NCBI GenBank assembly: GCA_035048815.1 | Contig: JAUCBN010000038.1 | Span: 16,579,001-16,643,000, forward strand | Origin: Abelmoschus esculentus | Lineage: Eukaryota > Streptophyta > Magnoliopsida > Malvales > Malvaceae | DNA length: 64,000 bases | Reading direction: 5' to 3' | Part shown: positions 46,566 through 58,381 of the stretch, piece after piece | Layout: every line of letters begins with the position of its first letter | Position numbering within the stretch: position 1 is the stretch's first letter | Program-made: the position numbers and the translations under genes | Notes under the pieces: generated by a model | What the model was told of the DNA's origin: nothing | The model's input: the letters and a program-made list of their open reading frames with translations, nothing else | Databases searched by the model: none

Positions 46566-47877
46566 AAAAGAAATATAAGGATTTATGTATGTACACAAAT
46601 GCTTACGAAAATTGTAAGGAAAAAGGTATGTACACAAATCCTTACCCTTGGATGACCTCATTTAACTCATGGTGAGAAATTGTAAGGATTTGTGTACATA
46701 CCTTTTTCCGTATGGTTTTCGTAAGCCATTGTGTATATTTTATAAGGAATTGTGTACATGCACAAATCTTTACCTTTTTTGTGTCATATTATGTATACTA
46801 GTAGCCAATTGTGTATGTACACAAATCCTTACCTTAGATGGCCTCCTTTAGCTCATGGTTTCAAAGTCGTAAGGATTTGTGTACATACCTTTTTTCTTAC
46901 GGTTTCCGTAAACCATTGTGTATACTTTGTAAGTGTAATAACCCAAAAATCTAAGTCAAAATTCCCAAAATAAAAGTCAAAATCCCTAATTGGAGCCCTA
47001 AAAATTGGGGATTAAAATTCTGAAAATTAAGGATTAAATTGATAATTATTAAAAACTTGAGGGTCAAAATGCAAGAATTTAAAAACATCAGGCCCCTATA
47101 TGGTAATTACACCATTTTCTTGGTGAAACGTTTTCTCCTTCTTTCTGAAACCGAAAAATGTGAGTTATGGGGGAAATTAATCCTCCTTTAATTCCTTTAT
47201 GATTAAAATCTAAATCCTTGTGGTTTAGGGTATCAAAAACATTTGAATCACTCAATTCTCACACGCTGTTACTGTCGAACTTCGTCTTGGTATTGTTTTC
47301 GTCTTTGGAACGTCGGGTAAGCCTTCAATCTCTATTATTATAGTTTTAATTGATTGTTGGGTATTGTACAAATGTTAGTTTCGAATAATTTTGTATTTCG
47401 AATAATAGTGCATCGTTTCAGTAGAGTTTAAGGATTGGTTCGGTTTAAGAAGTTAAGCTTTGGGTTGGGTGTATGCTCGAATGAAACTGGAAATCGGATT
47501 AAGGGAGTTTTTGTTGGATTTATGTCAAGGAAGGGTGTTGTTGTGATTCGGAATTTATATAGGAATTATTCGAGATGATTTTGGGATGAATCGAACGTGA
47601 AAAAGGAGGTTAAATCGAAATATAGAGGTGTTTGACAAGTGGGAAAATTCTGGAAATTTTCAGATTTTCCCGAAAAATCTGGGAAATTCCCAGATTTTCC
47701 TGGGAACCAAACAGAGTGAACCGAACCCAGGAGAACCCGACCCAGACCGTCCGACCCAGCCCAGAACCGGCCAAACCCGAACCGCAACCCAAGCCCGAAC
47801 CGCGACCTGACCCGACCCGTCCGAGCCGACCTAACTGCCCGACCCGACCCGATCTCCGACCCATTTCCCGACCCGAC

Positions 47878-47950
47878 TGACGTCACTGCTCACGTCAGCG
47901 TTGATTGCTGACGTCACTACTGACGCCAGCGTTTACCAGTGCTGACGTCA
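47878..47950 (+). promoter_or_regulatory. TGACGTCA sites in 5' LTR
   Basis: Three exact TGACGTCA palindromes (47878, 47909, 47943) plus near-matches such as TGACGCCA. This is the binding core of plant TGA-type and other bZIP factors. The position before the transcribed part fits an enhancer in U3. Confidence 0.6.
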
Positions 47951-48125
47951 GTAGTTGACTTTTTTGACCCGGGCCCACTCTATGTTTATCGACGTCCTAA
48001 ATCCAATGGCGTTGTCCATTTTTCAAAATTCGAACCCAAAGTGTCGTTTTGGGGGGTTTTAAGTTAGATAAGTTATCTGGAAATTATCTGTAAAGGTTTC
48101 TGAATAAGTTTCTGTTTGCTTCAGG

Positions 48126-48364
48126 TGACGAGGATTCCGACCCCGAGTAGTTACCTCCTCCTCCTCCTGTACGAGGACCGATACATCCACATTCGGGACC
48201 TTCACGTGAGTAACGATTAATTTCTGTTTAGATTTTTTTCAGTAATGTGGCATAGTAGGATGTCTAACGTAATTCTGTTAATTGTAGACTCTACGCCTGC
48301 TCATCCTGGTGGTAGAGCCGAGTCCAGTAGACGTCAGGGTCATCGTTGAGTCCTCTGATACAGG
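48126..48364 (+). other. Intron-like block inside the 5' LTR
   Basis: An acceptor TGCTTCAG is followed by an exon-like piece to 48205 (donor ATTCGGGACCTTCAC then GTGAGT), an 82-bp GT-AG intron-like gap (48206-48287), and a second exon-like piece ending ATACAG before GTGTGTTC near 48364. The two pieces keep one open phase across the gap apart from one TAG. The same layout recurs in the 3' LTR (gap 57439-57520) and in the diverged solo LTR at 51753-53827 (gap 52654-52730, minus strand). Confidence 0.45.
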
Positions 48365-49349
48365 TGTGTTCTCTCCCGTTCATCCTGTAAATTTTGTTGT
48401 TCTGTATATTCGAATTCTATTATCCGTATGATCATGCATCATTCTGTTATATTATTTCTGATTCTGTTATCTGTCATGCTTGCCTCTTGTTAGATTATAA
48501 GGCATGCATTCTGAATTCTGTATCTGCATATAACATGACATCCGGGGTATTATCTGTGTACGGGGAAGTTAGTGATTTATCACTTCTGTTCAGTGGCTCC
48601 ACCTTCGGGTCGAGATACCACTTCTGTTGGTGTGATGGTGTTAAAGTGGTCTGGGAACCAACTCTTCTGAGGTGTTCGGAGATGGGTGCACATCATGCAT
48701 ACTCTGTATTTTTCTGTATATTCTATTCTGCTTTTCCGTTTATCTGTTCTAGAGACACACTAGGCTCCCTAGCTTACACCCTCTCAGATTTTTGTTTCAG
48801 ATCACAATCCTAGGCTCGGTACAGTACTTGGAGGATCCTGTTTCATTCCTAATTTATAGTATGTTTTTCAGTTTACAGATTCTGAATTGTTTTTATTTGA
48901 ATAATAATTTATGTAATCTGAACATTAAATGTTTATAGGTTTTTGCAACAATTACTGTTTATAAAATTATGGGTTGAACTTTATTCTGTAAATGTTTAAT
49001 TTTTATTATTATTTTAATTTATTAATTATTTAATAAATTATCCGAATATTTTATTAATTTTTGTAAAAACCCTAACTTGCGGAACAAGATTTCAGATTGT
49101 AAACCCTAACTTGTAATCTAAAAAATTAGGTTAATTTTAGGGGTTACATTTAGTGGTATCAGAGCCCGGTTCAACCCACGGACTGTGAAGTCCGAAATGA
49201 TTTTTAGATCTGAAAATGTTTTGTTAAATTATTTGAAAATTCGGATTTCTATTTTGACTTGTATTTTGAAAATTCCTGAATTATTTCGAATATTACTCCA
49301 AGTACCGACTCTAATAGGATTTTGTCTGTTTCTCTGTAGATATTCTACT

Positions 49350-51752
49350 ATGCCACCGCGTCGAAGTACCCGTTTAGCGACCGGTAGAGGTCGTGGCTGA
49401 GGCCGTGGCCGAGGTCGATCTGTTGCATCCTCTAGTGATGTTCCGTCTCCTGTGGACCCGCCACAGACTCAGAGTCTGACACAAAACCTAGGAGGAGAGG
49501 CTCAGCCCGAGATACAGAACGAGGCTCAGTAAGCCGAGGTTGATCAGCCGGTCCAGAGTGAGGGACCATATGTGCTTGATGACAATGAGACTGTTGGTTT
49601 GGACTCAGTGACCGTACAGAGGGAATTACTCAGGTATCTACGACAGAATGAGGGTTCCAGGAAACCCATATCTACTGAGCTTCTAGCAGCTGGGATGACT
49701 ATGTTTGACGGCAAGACCGGTACTGACCCAGCCGATGTAGAGTACTGGCTGAAGAAACTTCAGCGTCTGTTTGTCGAGATGGAATACCCCTCTGACAGGA
49801 AATTGAGGGCAGCGATATCATTGCTACAGGGAGAGGCCCTGAACTGGTGGGAGGCAGAAGAAAAGGTTACTACTTCTAAGAGGATTTACTGGGAGTTCTT
49901 CAGACAGAGTTTTGAGGATCGGTATGTGGGCCCAGAGTACTTGGCTAAATGCCGAGAGGACTTCCTGAATCTGCAGCAGAACGATATGTCTGTCAAGGAT
50001 TATGAGATAGAGTTTCTGAGACTACTACAGTATGCCCCTGGTATTGTGACGACCGAGAAGCAAAAGTGTGATCACTTTCTGAAAGGACTCCGGATACAAC
50101 TGAAGATTGCAGTTGCCACACATCATGATACAGAGTACAAGATGATCACTCGGCGTGCCAGGACAGTCGATCGTAATGAGGTTCTGAGGGTTCAGATGAA
50201 ATCCCAAGGTCAGGATAGAGGTAGACGATAGCCTGCCTTATCTGCTCAGTACAGTCAGGGTTTTCAGTCCCGGAAGAGAGGCCGCGATGAGTATGAGCCG
50301 CAGAGTTCGACACAGTCTAGACCTGCAGTATCAACTGTCCCTGCTGCTAGTGGAGCTGGATCCACTAGTACCCGAGCTGTACCTCAATGTACCTTCTGTA
50401 AAAAATGACACCCCGAAGAGTGTCGCATACGGAGTGGAGCCTGCTTCCGATGTGGTGCCCTTGATCACCGTCTCCGAGACTTTCTAGTGGCACCATAGTC
50501 TGGTTACGCTCTGGGCCAATCACAGACTTCAGTTCAGACCCTAGCAAGGGGAAGAGGACAGGGTAGACCCGCTGCATCTGGTACTGGTAGTAGAGGCAGA
50601 CCTAGTCAGTTCAGAGGAGCTGCTAGATCAGGAGGATCTCAGTATGGCATGGTATATGCTACAAGGAGACAGGAGGACCGGGATGAGCCAGACGTCATTG
50701 CTGGTACATTTTTTGTACATACTGTTCCTTTCTTCGCACTGTTAGATAATGGGTCAACGCATTTGTATGTCTCTAGTTCTGTAGTGGGGTATCTAAAAAT
50801 TCCAATGGAGGATACTGGTAGTTCCGTTTTAGTTTTTAGCCCTGTAGGCCACCAGATGGAGATTTCCAAAGTTTACAGAGATTGTCCCCTTGAGCTTCAC
50901 GGGGAAATCTTTCCTGCTAATCTGATGCAGTTACCATTTGTGGACTTCGACTTGATTCTGGGGATGGACTGGTTATCTGCTTACCGAGTTACTCTGGACT
51001 GTGAGCGTAAGAGGGCAATTCTGAGAACTTCCGATGGCCGCGAGGTAACTCTAATCGGTGAGCGAAGAGGTTATCTGTCCAATCTGATTTCAGCCATGAA
51101 AGCTGAAAAGATGATCAAGAAGGGGTGTATAGCCTATCTTGCCTACATCCTTGACCGGAGGCAACCTGATTCTAGAATGGATAAGATCCGTATGGTGTGT
51201 GAATTTCCAGATGTTTTTCTGGAAGAGCTACCGGGTGTACCCCCTAAGCGTGAGGAGGTGGAGTTTAGTATTGAGTTGTACCCTGGGACTACTCCAGTAT
51301 CAATGCCACCTTATCGGATGGCTCCAAAGGAGCTTAAAGAGCTTAAGATTCAGCTACAGGAACTTTTGGATAGAGGTTTTATACAACACAGTGTTTCACC
51401 GTGGGGAGCTCCCGTCCTGTTTGTTAAAAAGAAAGATGGCTCTCTGCGCTTGTGTATTGATTACCGGAAATTGAACAAGTTGACTGTCAAGAACAAGTAC
51501 CCCCTTCCCCGCATCGACGACCTATTTGATCAGTTTCGAGTAGCTTCGGTTTTCTCTAAGATAGACCTGAGATCTGGTTATTACCAACTCAAGGTTAAGG
51601 ATTCTAATGTGTCCAAGACAGCTTTCTGAACTCGTTATGCTCACTACAAGTTTCTGGTAACGCCCTCCGGTCTTACGAATGCCCCTGCAGCATTCATGGA
51701 CATGATGAATAGGGTGTTTCGACCCTATCTAGATCAGTTTGTAGTGGTTTTC
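49350..51752 (+). pseudogene. Gypsy gag, protease and first part of RT
   Basis: A single frame from ATG 49350 to the solo LTR insertion, interrupted by stops at 49398, 49530, 50229, 50406, 50496 and 51627 but no frameshift. Gag matrix/capsid region includes GKTGTDPADVEYWLKKLQRL and NWWEAEEKV. A zinc knuckle near 50388-50460 is hit by the 50406 stop. The protease reads [13 protein letters not shown]: the catalytic aspartate is present, but asparagine stands where serine or threonine is usual. RT words: [53 protein letters not shown]. The frame stops at VVVF, just before the catalytic IDD. Confidence 0.92.
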
Positions 51753-53827
51753 TGTAACCCCTTAATTTAAAACTTGAAACGTACGGTAGGTTTAGTAACC
51801 CTATTTATAACTTATTCGTTAAGTAAAGCAAAAAGGGGTCACTTTTCAAAGAAATAATATCTAATGCAACGGTATTATAAAACAATAAAGACGTTAAAAA
51901 GTATTATTATATTCAAATATCCAATAACAAAAATATTATTAAAACAAATATCTCACTAGACGCATGACTAAAAACATCTCCAACCCTAATTATCCCAAAA
52001 ACATTAAAATAAAATCCTAAATAAACAACGTACTGAAAATAATAATTGTAAAGAAAATAACTTCAGTTGAGATCTCCGGGTACCAACTCCTAAGGCCGAG
52101 TATCTGAAACAATAAATAAACAGGATGAGCTATAAAGCCCAGTGTGTCTCTATAGTGCTATCTCAAGTCACAAATACATTCAGTTCATTAACATATAACG
52201 AAGTAATCACCAAAAATGTCTCAAATGAACAATGAATGTAATGTCACAGAGAATGCAGTCCCATACTCCGAACGCCTAACACAGTGGTGGCAAAGCCATC
52301 CGATCACAGTGGAGGTAGTTCCCCATAACTCCTCACCCCTTATTTCTCCAAAACACAGTGTGGTAAAAACCACCTTCCTTCGTACAATCCACCCCATGCA
52401 CATGCTATGCAATGAATGCAAAAATATCCGATATCTCAACGCAACTAATGAAATAAAATGTAAAGTGCACAAACCACATGATCTGACCTCAATATCACAG
52501 AATATCACAAGAGTTTAGTCTCACAGTAAATAATCAATCACAGAAAACAATCTAGCACAAGAAGAGAACACACCTCTCAACAACACGAATACTATTGCTG
52601 GTATGGGCGTTTACCACGATCCGAGCTAGGTCCGGCTCGAGTTGAGTCAGAGTCTACAACAAAACTTCATTAATTAAATTTATTCAAAACATTACTATGC
52701 CACCTAAAAAGACTAAGGAAGATCACATACGTGAATCACGAGTGGCGCTCGCAGGAGTCGATCGGTTACGAGGCAGAGGCGAAGGAGGTAACACGTTCTC
52801 TTCACAGTCCACGTCGTCTGAAAAGACCATGAAATTCCAATTAAAAACTCATTCAAGTTACTTATCCAAGTTTACATATAAAAAGGGGTCAAACAGGGCT
52901 TTCGGGTCTGAATTTGACAAAACGGACTGCGAAAACGGACTCAGAACGTCGAAAAACGTCAAGATAGGGTTTTTTGAAAAAGTCAACTTTGGTCAACGGT
53001 CAAAGTCAACGGTCAACGGTCAACGGTCAAAGTCTACCGGGTCGGGTCGGGCACGGTTTGCGGGTCGGGTACGGGTCGGTTCGATCCAAGGGTTAAAACT
53101 GGTTCAACAAACGGTCTGGTTCAGGAAGCCGGTTCGGTTTCTCTTCATTCTTGAACCGGTTCGGTTCACTCAAACTCTCCTCATCTTCCTAACCCGAACC
53201 CACCCCCTAAAAACCCTAGCTCAACAATCCTCACTACCGGTAGCATCTCCGGCGATACACGAAGGCGCCAGCGACAACTAAGCCCCCTCTTTGAATCCAA
53301 ACGAACACCCGAGGCTACACAAACACCAACCTCCCACAAGGAAAACTCCCTTAACCCCAAACATGACCAGACGGCGGAACCCTTCCCTACTGCTACACAA
53401 TCCACCCTTGATTGGCCGACGACGGTCGAAGACCACCGCTAACGATCCCACCTACACCACTGTCGAACCCTTCCCCACTAAACCGGTCACCGAAACAGAT
53501 TAAAAGATACCCAAAACCCCTCACCAAACTAAAAAAAACGATAACCAAGAACACCGGTCTTACCTATCGATCGCCGGAAAAGGGAGAAGACCACACTGGT
53601 TCTAACACAAGCAAGCACAGAAGAAAGAAACAAGGGAGGCGGCAGAGAGAGAAATCCCAAAGATTAAAAGCACAAAGGTATTTTAATCTAGGTAAGTTTA
53701 GGTTATTAGGCACAAAACCGAAAATACCCTTAAAGAAATCCCTAATTGATTCAAATTAGGGCTCAAATCAAATTTGGGGAAAAAAAACAATTAGGGTTTT
53801 CCCCTATATGATTTTTCGAGGGTTACA
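51753..53827 (-). mobile_element. Solo LTR (2.07 kb), antisense, in Gypsy RT
   Basis: TGTAACCCCTTAA to TCGAGGGTTACA, flanked by the exact 5-bp duplication TTTTC (51748-51752 and 53828-53832). No pol sequence inside. Read on the minus strand it is a diverged relative of the surrounding element's LTR: it shares GCGTTCGGAG with GTGTTCGGAG, the TTACCTCCT block, the intron-like gap before ACTCT, and the end AAGGGGTTACA. It therefore inserted after the host element, in reverse orientation, and later lost its body by LTR-LTR recombination. Confidence 0.9.
52982..53030 (-). promoter_or_regulatory. Array of seven TTGAC (W-box core) sites in solo LTR
   Basis: Within 49 bp the minus strand has seven TTGAC cores, mostly as TTGACC or TTGACT separated by a few bases. 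TTGAC followed by C or T is the recognition core of WRKY transcription factors. The array sits in the likely U3 part of the LTR. Confidence 0.55.
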
Positions 53828-53832
53828 TTTTC

Positions 53833-56149
53833 ATTGATGACATACTGGTCTACTCCAAGTCTGAGGATGAGCATGAGCAGCATCTCTGTATTGTTCTACA
53901 AACTCTGAGGGAGAAACAACTGTATGCAAAGTTCAGCAAATGTGAATTCTGGCTTTCAGAGGTGGTTTTTCTAGGACACGTGGTATCAGCTAAGGGTATT
54001 CAGGTTGATCCGAACAAAATTGAAGCTATTATGAGTTGGCAGCGGCCCAAGAATGTAGCAGAGATCCGTAGTTTTCTGGGACTAGCGGGTTATTATCGGA
54101 GATTTGTGGAGGGCTTTTCTTCCATAGCCGCTCCGTTAACCAAGCTTCTGAGGAAGGATATTCCGTTTATCTGGTCTGAGGCTCAGCAGCAGAGTTTTAA
54201 GAAACTGAAGTCCGTTCTAACCCAAGCACCAGTTCTGATACATCCAGAGTCGGGGAAACCCTATACTGTTTACAGTGATGCCTCATACACTAGTTTGGGA
54301 TGTGTTCTGATGCGGGATGGGAAGGTGGTGGCTTATGCGTCTCGACAGTTGAAACTGCATGAGTGTAACTATCCTACCCACGATCTGGAGTTGGCAGCCG
54401 TGATCTTTGCTCTGAAAATCTGAAGACACTATCTCTCTGGAGAGAAGTGTTATATTTTCACTGATCATAAGAGTCTTAAGTACCTTCTCACCCAGAAGGA
54501 ACTTAATCTGAGACAGCGTCGCTGGCTAGAGCTTCTGAAGGACTATGATTTTGAGATAGAACATCATCCTGGTAAGGATAATATCGTTGCGGATGCTCTG
54601 AGTCGCAATGCCATTTCTGATCTGAGAGCTCTGTTTGCTCGGATGAATCTGTTAGAGGATGGCAGTTTACTGGCAGAGCTTCGGGTTGTTCCTACACTGA
54701 TTTCTGAGATTCAGGCTGAGCAGCCTAATGATCCGTATTTGGCTCACCGCATTACGGAAGTTCAGAAGGGGACTTCTCAGGATTTTTCTCTGAACCAGGA
54801 TGGAGTTCTGTGCTTCCGGGGTCGACTCTGTGTTCCGAGGAATTTTGAATTGAAACAGGTTATTCTGCGAGAGGCTCATGATAGTTCGTACTTTATGCAC
54901 CCTGGAGGTGACAAGATGTATAAGAATCTCCGAGAAAAGTACTGGTGGAAAGGTCTCAAGCGAGACGTGGTCAGTTTTGTATCCAAGTGCTTGACTTTCC
55001 AGAAAGTCAAAGCAGAACATTAGCGACCATCTAGATTCCTTCAGCATATCGAGATTCCTCAGTGGAAATGGGAGCATGTGACCATGGATTTTGTCAGTGG
55101 GTTACCTTTGACTCCGTTAAATAAAGATTCTGTCTGGGTCATCGTTGATCGTTTGACCAAATCTGCTCATTTCATTCCGGTCAAGACCACCTATCCTCTA
55201 AGTAGGCTGGCCCGGTTATACATCTCCGAGATTGTCCGGCTACATGGAGTACCTCTGTCTATTATATCTGATCGAGATCCGAGATTCACGTCTAAATTCT
55301 GGGGATCCCTACATATTGCTCTGGGTACTCGTCTGAACTTCAGCACTGCTTATCACCCTCAGACCGACGGTCGGTCTGAACGGGTGATTCAGATCCTCGA
55401 GGGCATGTTGAGAGGATGTATTCTGGATTTCAGAGGTAGCTGGGAGGATTTCCTACCTTTGGCAGAGTTCGCGTACAACAACAGTTATCAGGCCAGCATT
55501 AAGATGGCACCATATGAGGCTCTGTGCGGGCGTAAGTGTCGCACCCCGATTGGTTGGACTAAACTCACTGAGCACCGTTTACTGGGTCCAGATATTGTAC
55601 ATGAGGCTGAGGAGATTGTTAGATTGATTCAGGATCGGCTCAAAGCCGCTTTTGACAGACAGAAATCTTACGCTGATTTGAGGCGTAAAGATCTTGAGTT
55701 TGAGGTTGGTGACGAGGTTTTCCTGAAAGTATCTCCGTGGAGGAAGTTACTACGATTTGGCCGTAAGGGCAAGCTTAGTCCCAAATATATTAGACCCTAC
55801 CGGATTATCAGACGCATCGGACCTGTAGCTTATTAGCTTGAGTTACCACCTGAACTCAAGCGAATCCATGATGTGTTCCATGTTTCTATACTAAGACGTT
55901 ATCGAGCTGATCCGTCTCATGTTTTGTCTGTGGAGGATTTCGAGATTCGGCCTGATCTGTGTTATGAGGAGGAGCCCGTTGAGATCATTGCCCAGGACCA
56001 GAGAGTTCTTCGGAGGAAAACCATTAAGATGGTTAAGGTTCTCTGGCATAACTGAGGTCTGGATGAGGCTACATGGGAGCCCAAGTTTGTCATCAAAGCC
56101 CAATATCCGCATCTCTTTGATCTAGGTAAATTTCGAGGACGAAATTTTT
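53833..56149 (+). pseudogene. Gypsy RT end, RNase H, integrase and chromodomain-like end
   Basis: The frame resumes with [10 protein letters not shown], completing the RT active site. Thumb region: [17 protein letters not shown]. RNase [16 protein letters not shown] and CYIFTDHKSLKYL. Integrase: zinc-binding histidines in EAHDSSYFMHPGG, but the second cysteine is phenylalanine (KCLTFQK). Core aspartates in WVIVDRLTKSAHF and IISDRDPRF, glutamate in DGRSERVIQILEG. The end (VEIIAQDQRVLRRKTIKMVK, then ATWEPKFVI) resembles a chromodomain. Stops at 54421, 55021, 55834 and 56053; no frameshift. Confidence 0.92.
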
Positions 56150-56151
56150 GT

Positions 56152-56165
56152 AAGGGGGGGAGAGT
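56152..56165 (+). other. Polypurine tract of the Gypsy element
   Basis: A run of G and A directly before the 3' LTR (AAGGGGGGAGAG), the expected primer for plus-strand DNA synthesis. Confidence 0.8.
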
Positions 56166-58381
56166 TGTAATAACCTAAAAATATAAGTCAAAATTCCCAA
56201 AATAAAAGTCAAAATCCCTAATTGGAGCCCTAAAAATTGGGGATTAAAATTCTGAAAATTAAGGACTAAATTGATAATTATTAAAAACTTGAGGGTCAAA
56301 ATGCAAGAATTTAAAAACATCAAGCCCCTATATGGTAATTACACTATTTTCTTGGTAAAACGTTTTCTCTTTCTTCCTGAAACCGAAAAATATGAGTTAT
56401 GGGGGAAATTAATCCTCCTTTAATTCCTTTATGATTAAAATCTGAATCCTTGTGGTTTAGGGTATCAAAAACATTTGAATCACTCAATTCTCACACGTTG
56501 TTACTGTCGAACTTCGTCTTGGTATTGTTTTCGTCTTTGGAACGTCGGGTAAGCCTTCAATCTCTGTTATTATAGTTTTAATTGATTGCTGGGTATTGTA
56601 CAAATGTTAGTTTCGAATAATTTTGTATTTCGAATAATAGTGCATCGTTTCATTAGAGTTTAAGGATTGGTTCGGTTTAAGAAGTTAAGCTTTGGGTTGG
56701 GTGTATGTTCGAATGAAACTGGAAATCGGATTAAGGGAGTTTTTGTTGGATTTATGTCAAGGAAAGGTGTTGTTGTGATTCGGAATTTATATAGGAATTA
56801 TTCGAGATGATTTTGGAATGAATCGAACGTGAAAAAGGAGGTTAAATCGAAATATAGAAGTGTTTGACAAGTGGGAAAATTCTGGAAATTTTCCAGATTT
56901 TCCTGGGAACCAAACAGAGTGAACCGAACCCAGGAGAACCCGGCCCAGACCGTCCGAACTGGCCCAGAACCGAACCGGTCCAAGCCTAGAACCAGCCAGA
57001 CCCGAATCGCAACCCAAGCCCGAACCACAACCCGACCCGACCCGTTCGACCCGACCCGACCCGATCTCTGACCCGTTTCCTGACCCGGTTGACGTCATCA
57101 CTGACGTCACTGTTGACGTCATCGTTGATGTCACTGCTGACGTCATCGTTGATGTCACTGCTAACGTCATCTGCTGACGTCAGTAGTTGACTTTTTCGAC
57201 CCAGGCCCATTTTATGTTTTTCGACATCCTGAATTCAATGGCGCTGTCCGTTTTTCGAAATTCGAACCCAAAGTGTCGTTTTTGGGGGGTTTTAAGTTTG
57301 ATAAGTTATCTGGAAATTATCTGTAAAGGTTTCTGAATAAGTTTCTATTTGCTTCAGGTGACGAGGATTCCGACCCCGAGTAGTTACCTCCTCCTCCTCC
57401 TGTACGAAGACCGATACATCCACATTCGGGACCTTCACGTGAGTAACGATTAATTTCTGTTTAGATTTTTTTTAGTAATGTGGCATAGTAGGATATCTAA
57501 CGTAATTCTGTTAATTGTAGACTCTACGCTTGCTCAGCCTGGTGGTAGAGCCGAGTCCAGTAGACGTCAGGGTCGTCGTTGAGTCTTCTGATACAGATGT
57601 GTTCTCTCCCGTTCATCTTGTAAATTTTGTTGTTTTGTATATTCGAATTCTGTTATCCGTATGATCATGCATCATTCTGTTATATCATTTCTGATTCTGT
57701 TATCTGTCATGCTTGCCTCCTGTTAGATTATAAGGCATGCATTCTGAATTCTGTATCTGCATATAACATGGCATCTGGGGTATTATCTGTGTATGGGGAA
57801 GTTAGTGATTTATCACTTCTGTTCAGTGGCTCCACCTTCGAGTCGAGATACCACTTCTGTTGGTGTGATGGTGTTAGAGTGGTCTGAGGACCAACTCTTT
57901 TGAGGTGTTCGGAGATGGGTGCACATCATGTATACTCTGTATTTTTCTGTATATTCTATTCTGCTTTTCCGTTTATCTGTTCTAGAGACACACTAGGCTC
58001 CCTAGCTTACACCCTCTCAGATTTTTGTTTCAGATCACAGTCCTAGGCTCGGTACGGTACTTGGAGGATCCTGTTTCATTCCTAATTTATAGTATGTTTT
58101 TCAGTTTACGGATTCCGAATTGTTTTTATTTGAATAATAATTTATGTAATCTGAACATTAAATGTTTATGGGTTTTTGTAACAATTACTGTTTATAAAAT
58201 TATGGGTTGAACTTTATTCTGTAAATGTTTAATTTTCATTATTATTTTAATTTATTAATTATTTAATAAATTATCCGAATATTTTATTAATTTTTGTAAA
58301 AACCCTAACTTGCGAAACAAGATTTAAGATTGTAAACCCTAACTTGTAATCTAAGAAATTAGGTTAATTTTAGGGGTTACA
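56166..58381 (+). repeat. 3' LTR of the Gypsy element
   Basis: 2,216 bp, partner of 46934-49148. Compared with the 5' LTR it has a shortened ATTTTCCAGATTTTCC region near 56885 and an expanded TGACGTCA array at 57090-57182. Confidence 0.93.
57090..57182 (+). promoter_or_regulatory. Expanded TGACGTCA array in 3' LTR
   Basis: Five exact TGACGTCA sites (57090, 57102, 57114, 57138, 57175) with related TGATGTCA and TAACGTCA words between. The 5' LTR has three, so the array changed copy number after or during insertion. Confidence 0.6.

Larger units (their letters stand above)
46934..49148 (+). repeat. 5' LTR of the Gypsy element
   Basis: 2,215 bp, TGTAATAACC to GGGGTTACA. It contains a C/G-rich stretch of CCCGACCC-like words at 47735-47875, three TGACGTCA sites, and an intron-like block around 48126-48364. 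It differs from the 3' LTR by scattered substitutions and two indel zones (near 47655-47700 and 47880-47960). Confidence 0.93.
46934..58381 (+). mobile_element. Ty3/Gypsy chromodomain retrotransposon, complete but mutated
   Basis: Bounded by LTRs 46934-49148 and 56166-58381 and flanked by the exact 5-bp duplication GTAAG (46929-46933 and 58382-58386). The primer-binding site TGGTATCAGAGC (49154-49165) matches initiator-Met tRNA, and a G-rich polypurine tract (56152-56165) precedes the 3' LTR. Order gag, protease, RT, RNase H, integrase, chromodomain-like end indicates a chromovirus, Tekay/Del-like by inference. A 2,075-bp solo LTR splits the RT active-site motif. Without that insert the element would be 9.4 kb. 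Confidence 0.95.

Noticed and set aside
47566..47886. GSGR-rich frames on the minus strand of the LTR (also 56787-57210)
   Set aside because: They are translations of the CCCGACCC-rich LTR segment on the antisense strand and differ in frame between the two LTRs.
48394..48813. 139-aa frame in the 5' LTR and its 86-aa partner at 57627
   Set aside because: Present in both LTRs because LTRs are duplicates; the cysteine- and aromatic-rich content looks like chance translation of T-rich DNA, and the frame is shortened in the other copy.
52216..52518. 100-aa and 95-aa frames in the solo LTR
   Set aside because: Opposite-strand frames in non-coding LTR sequence with no family resemblance.
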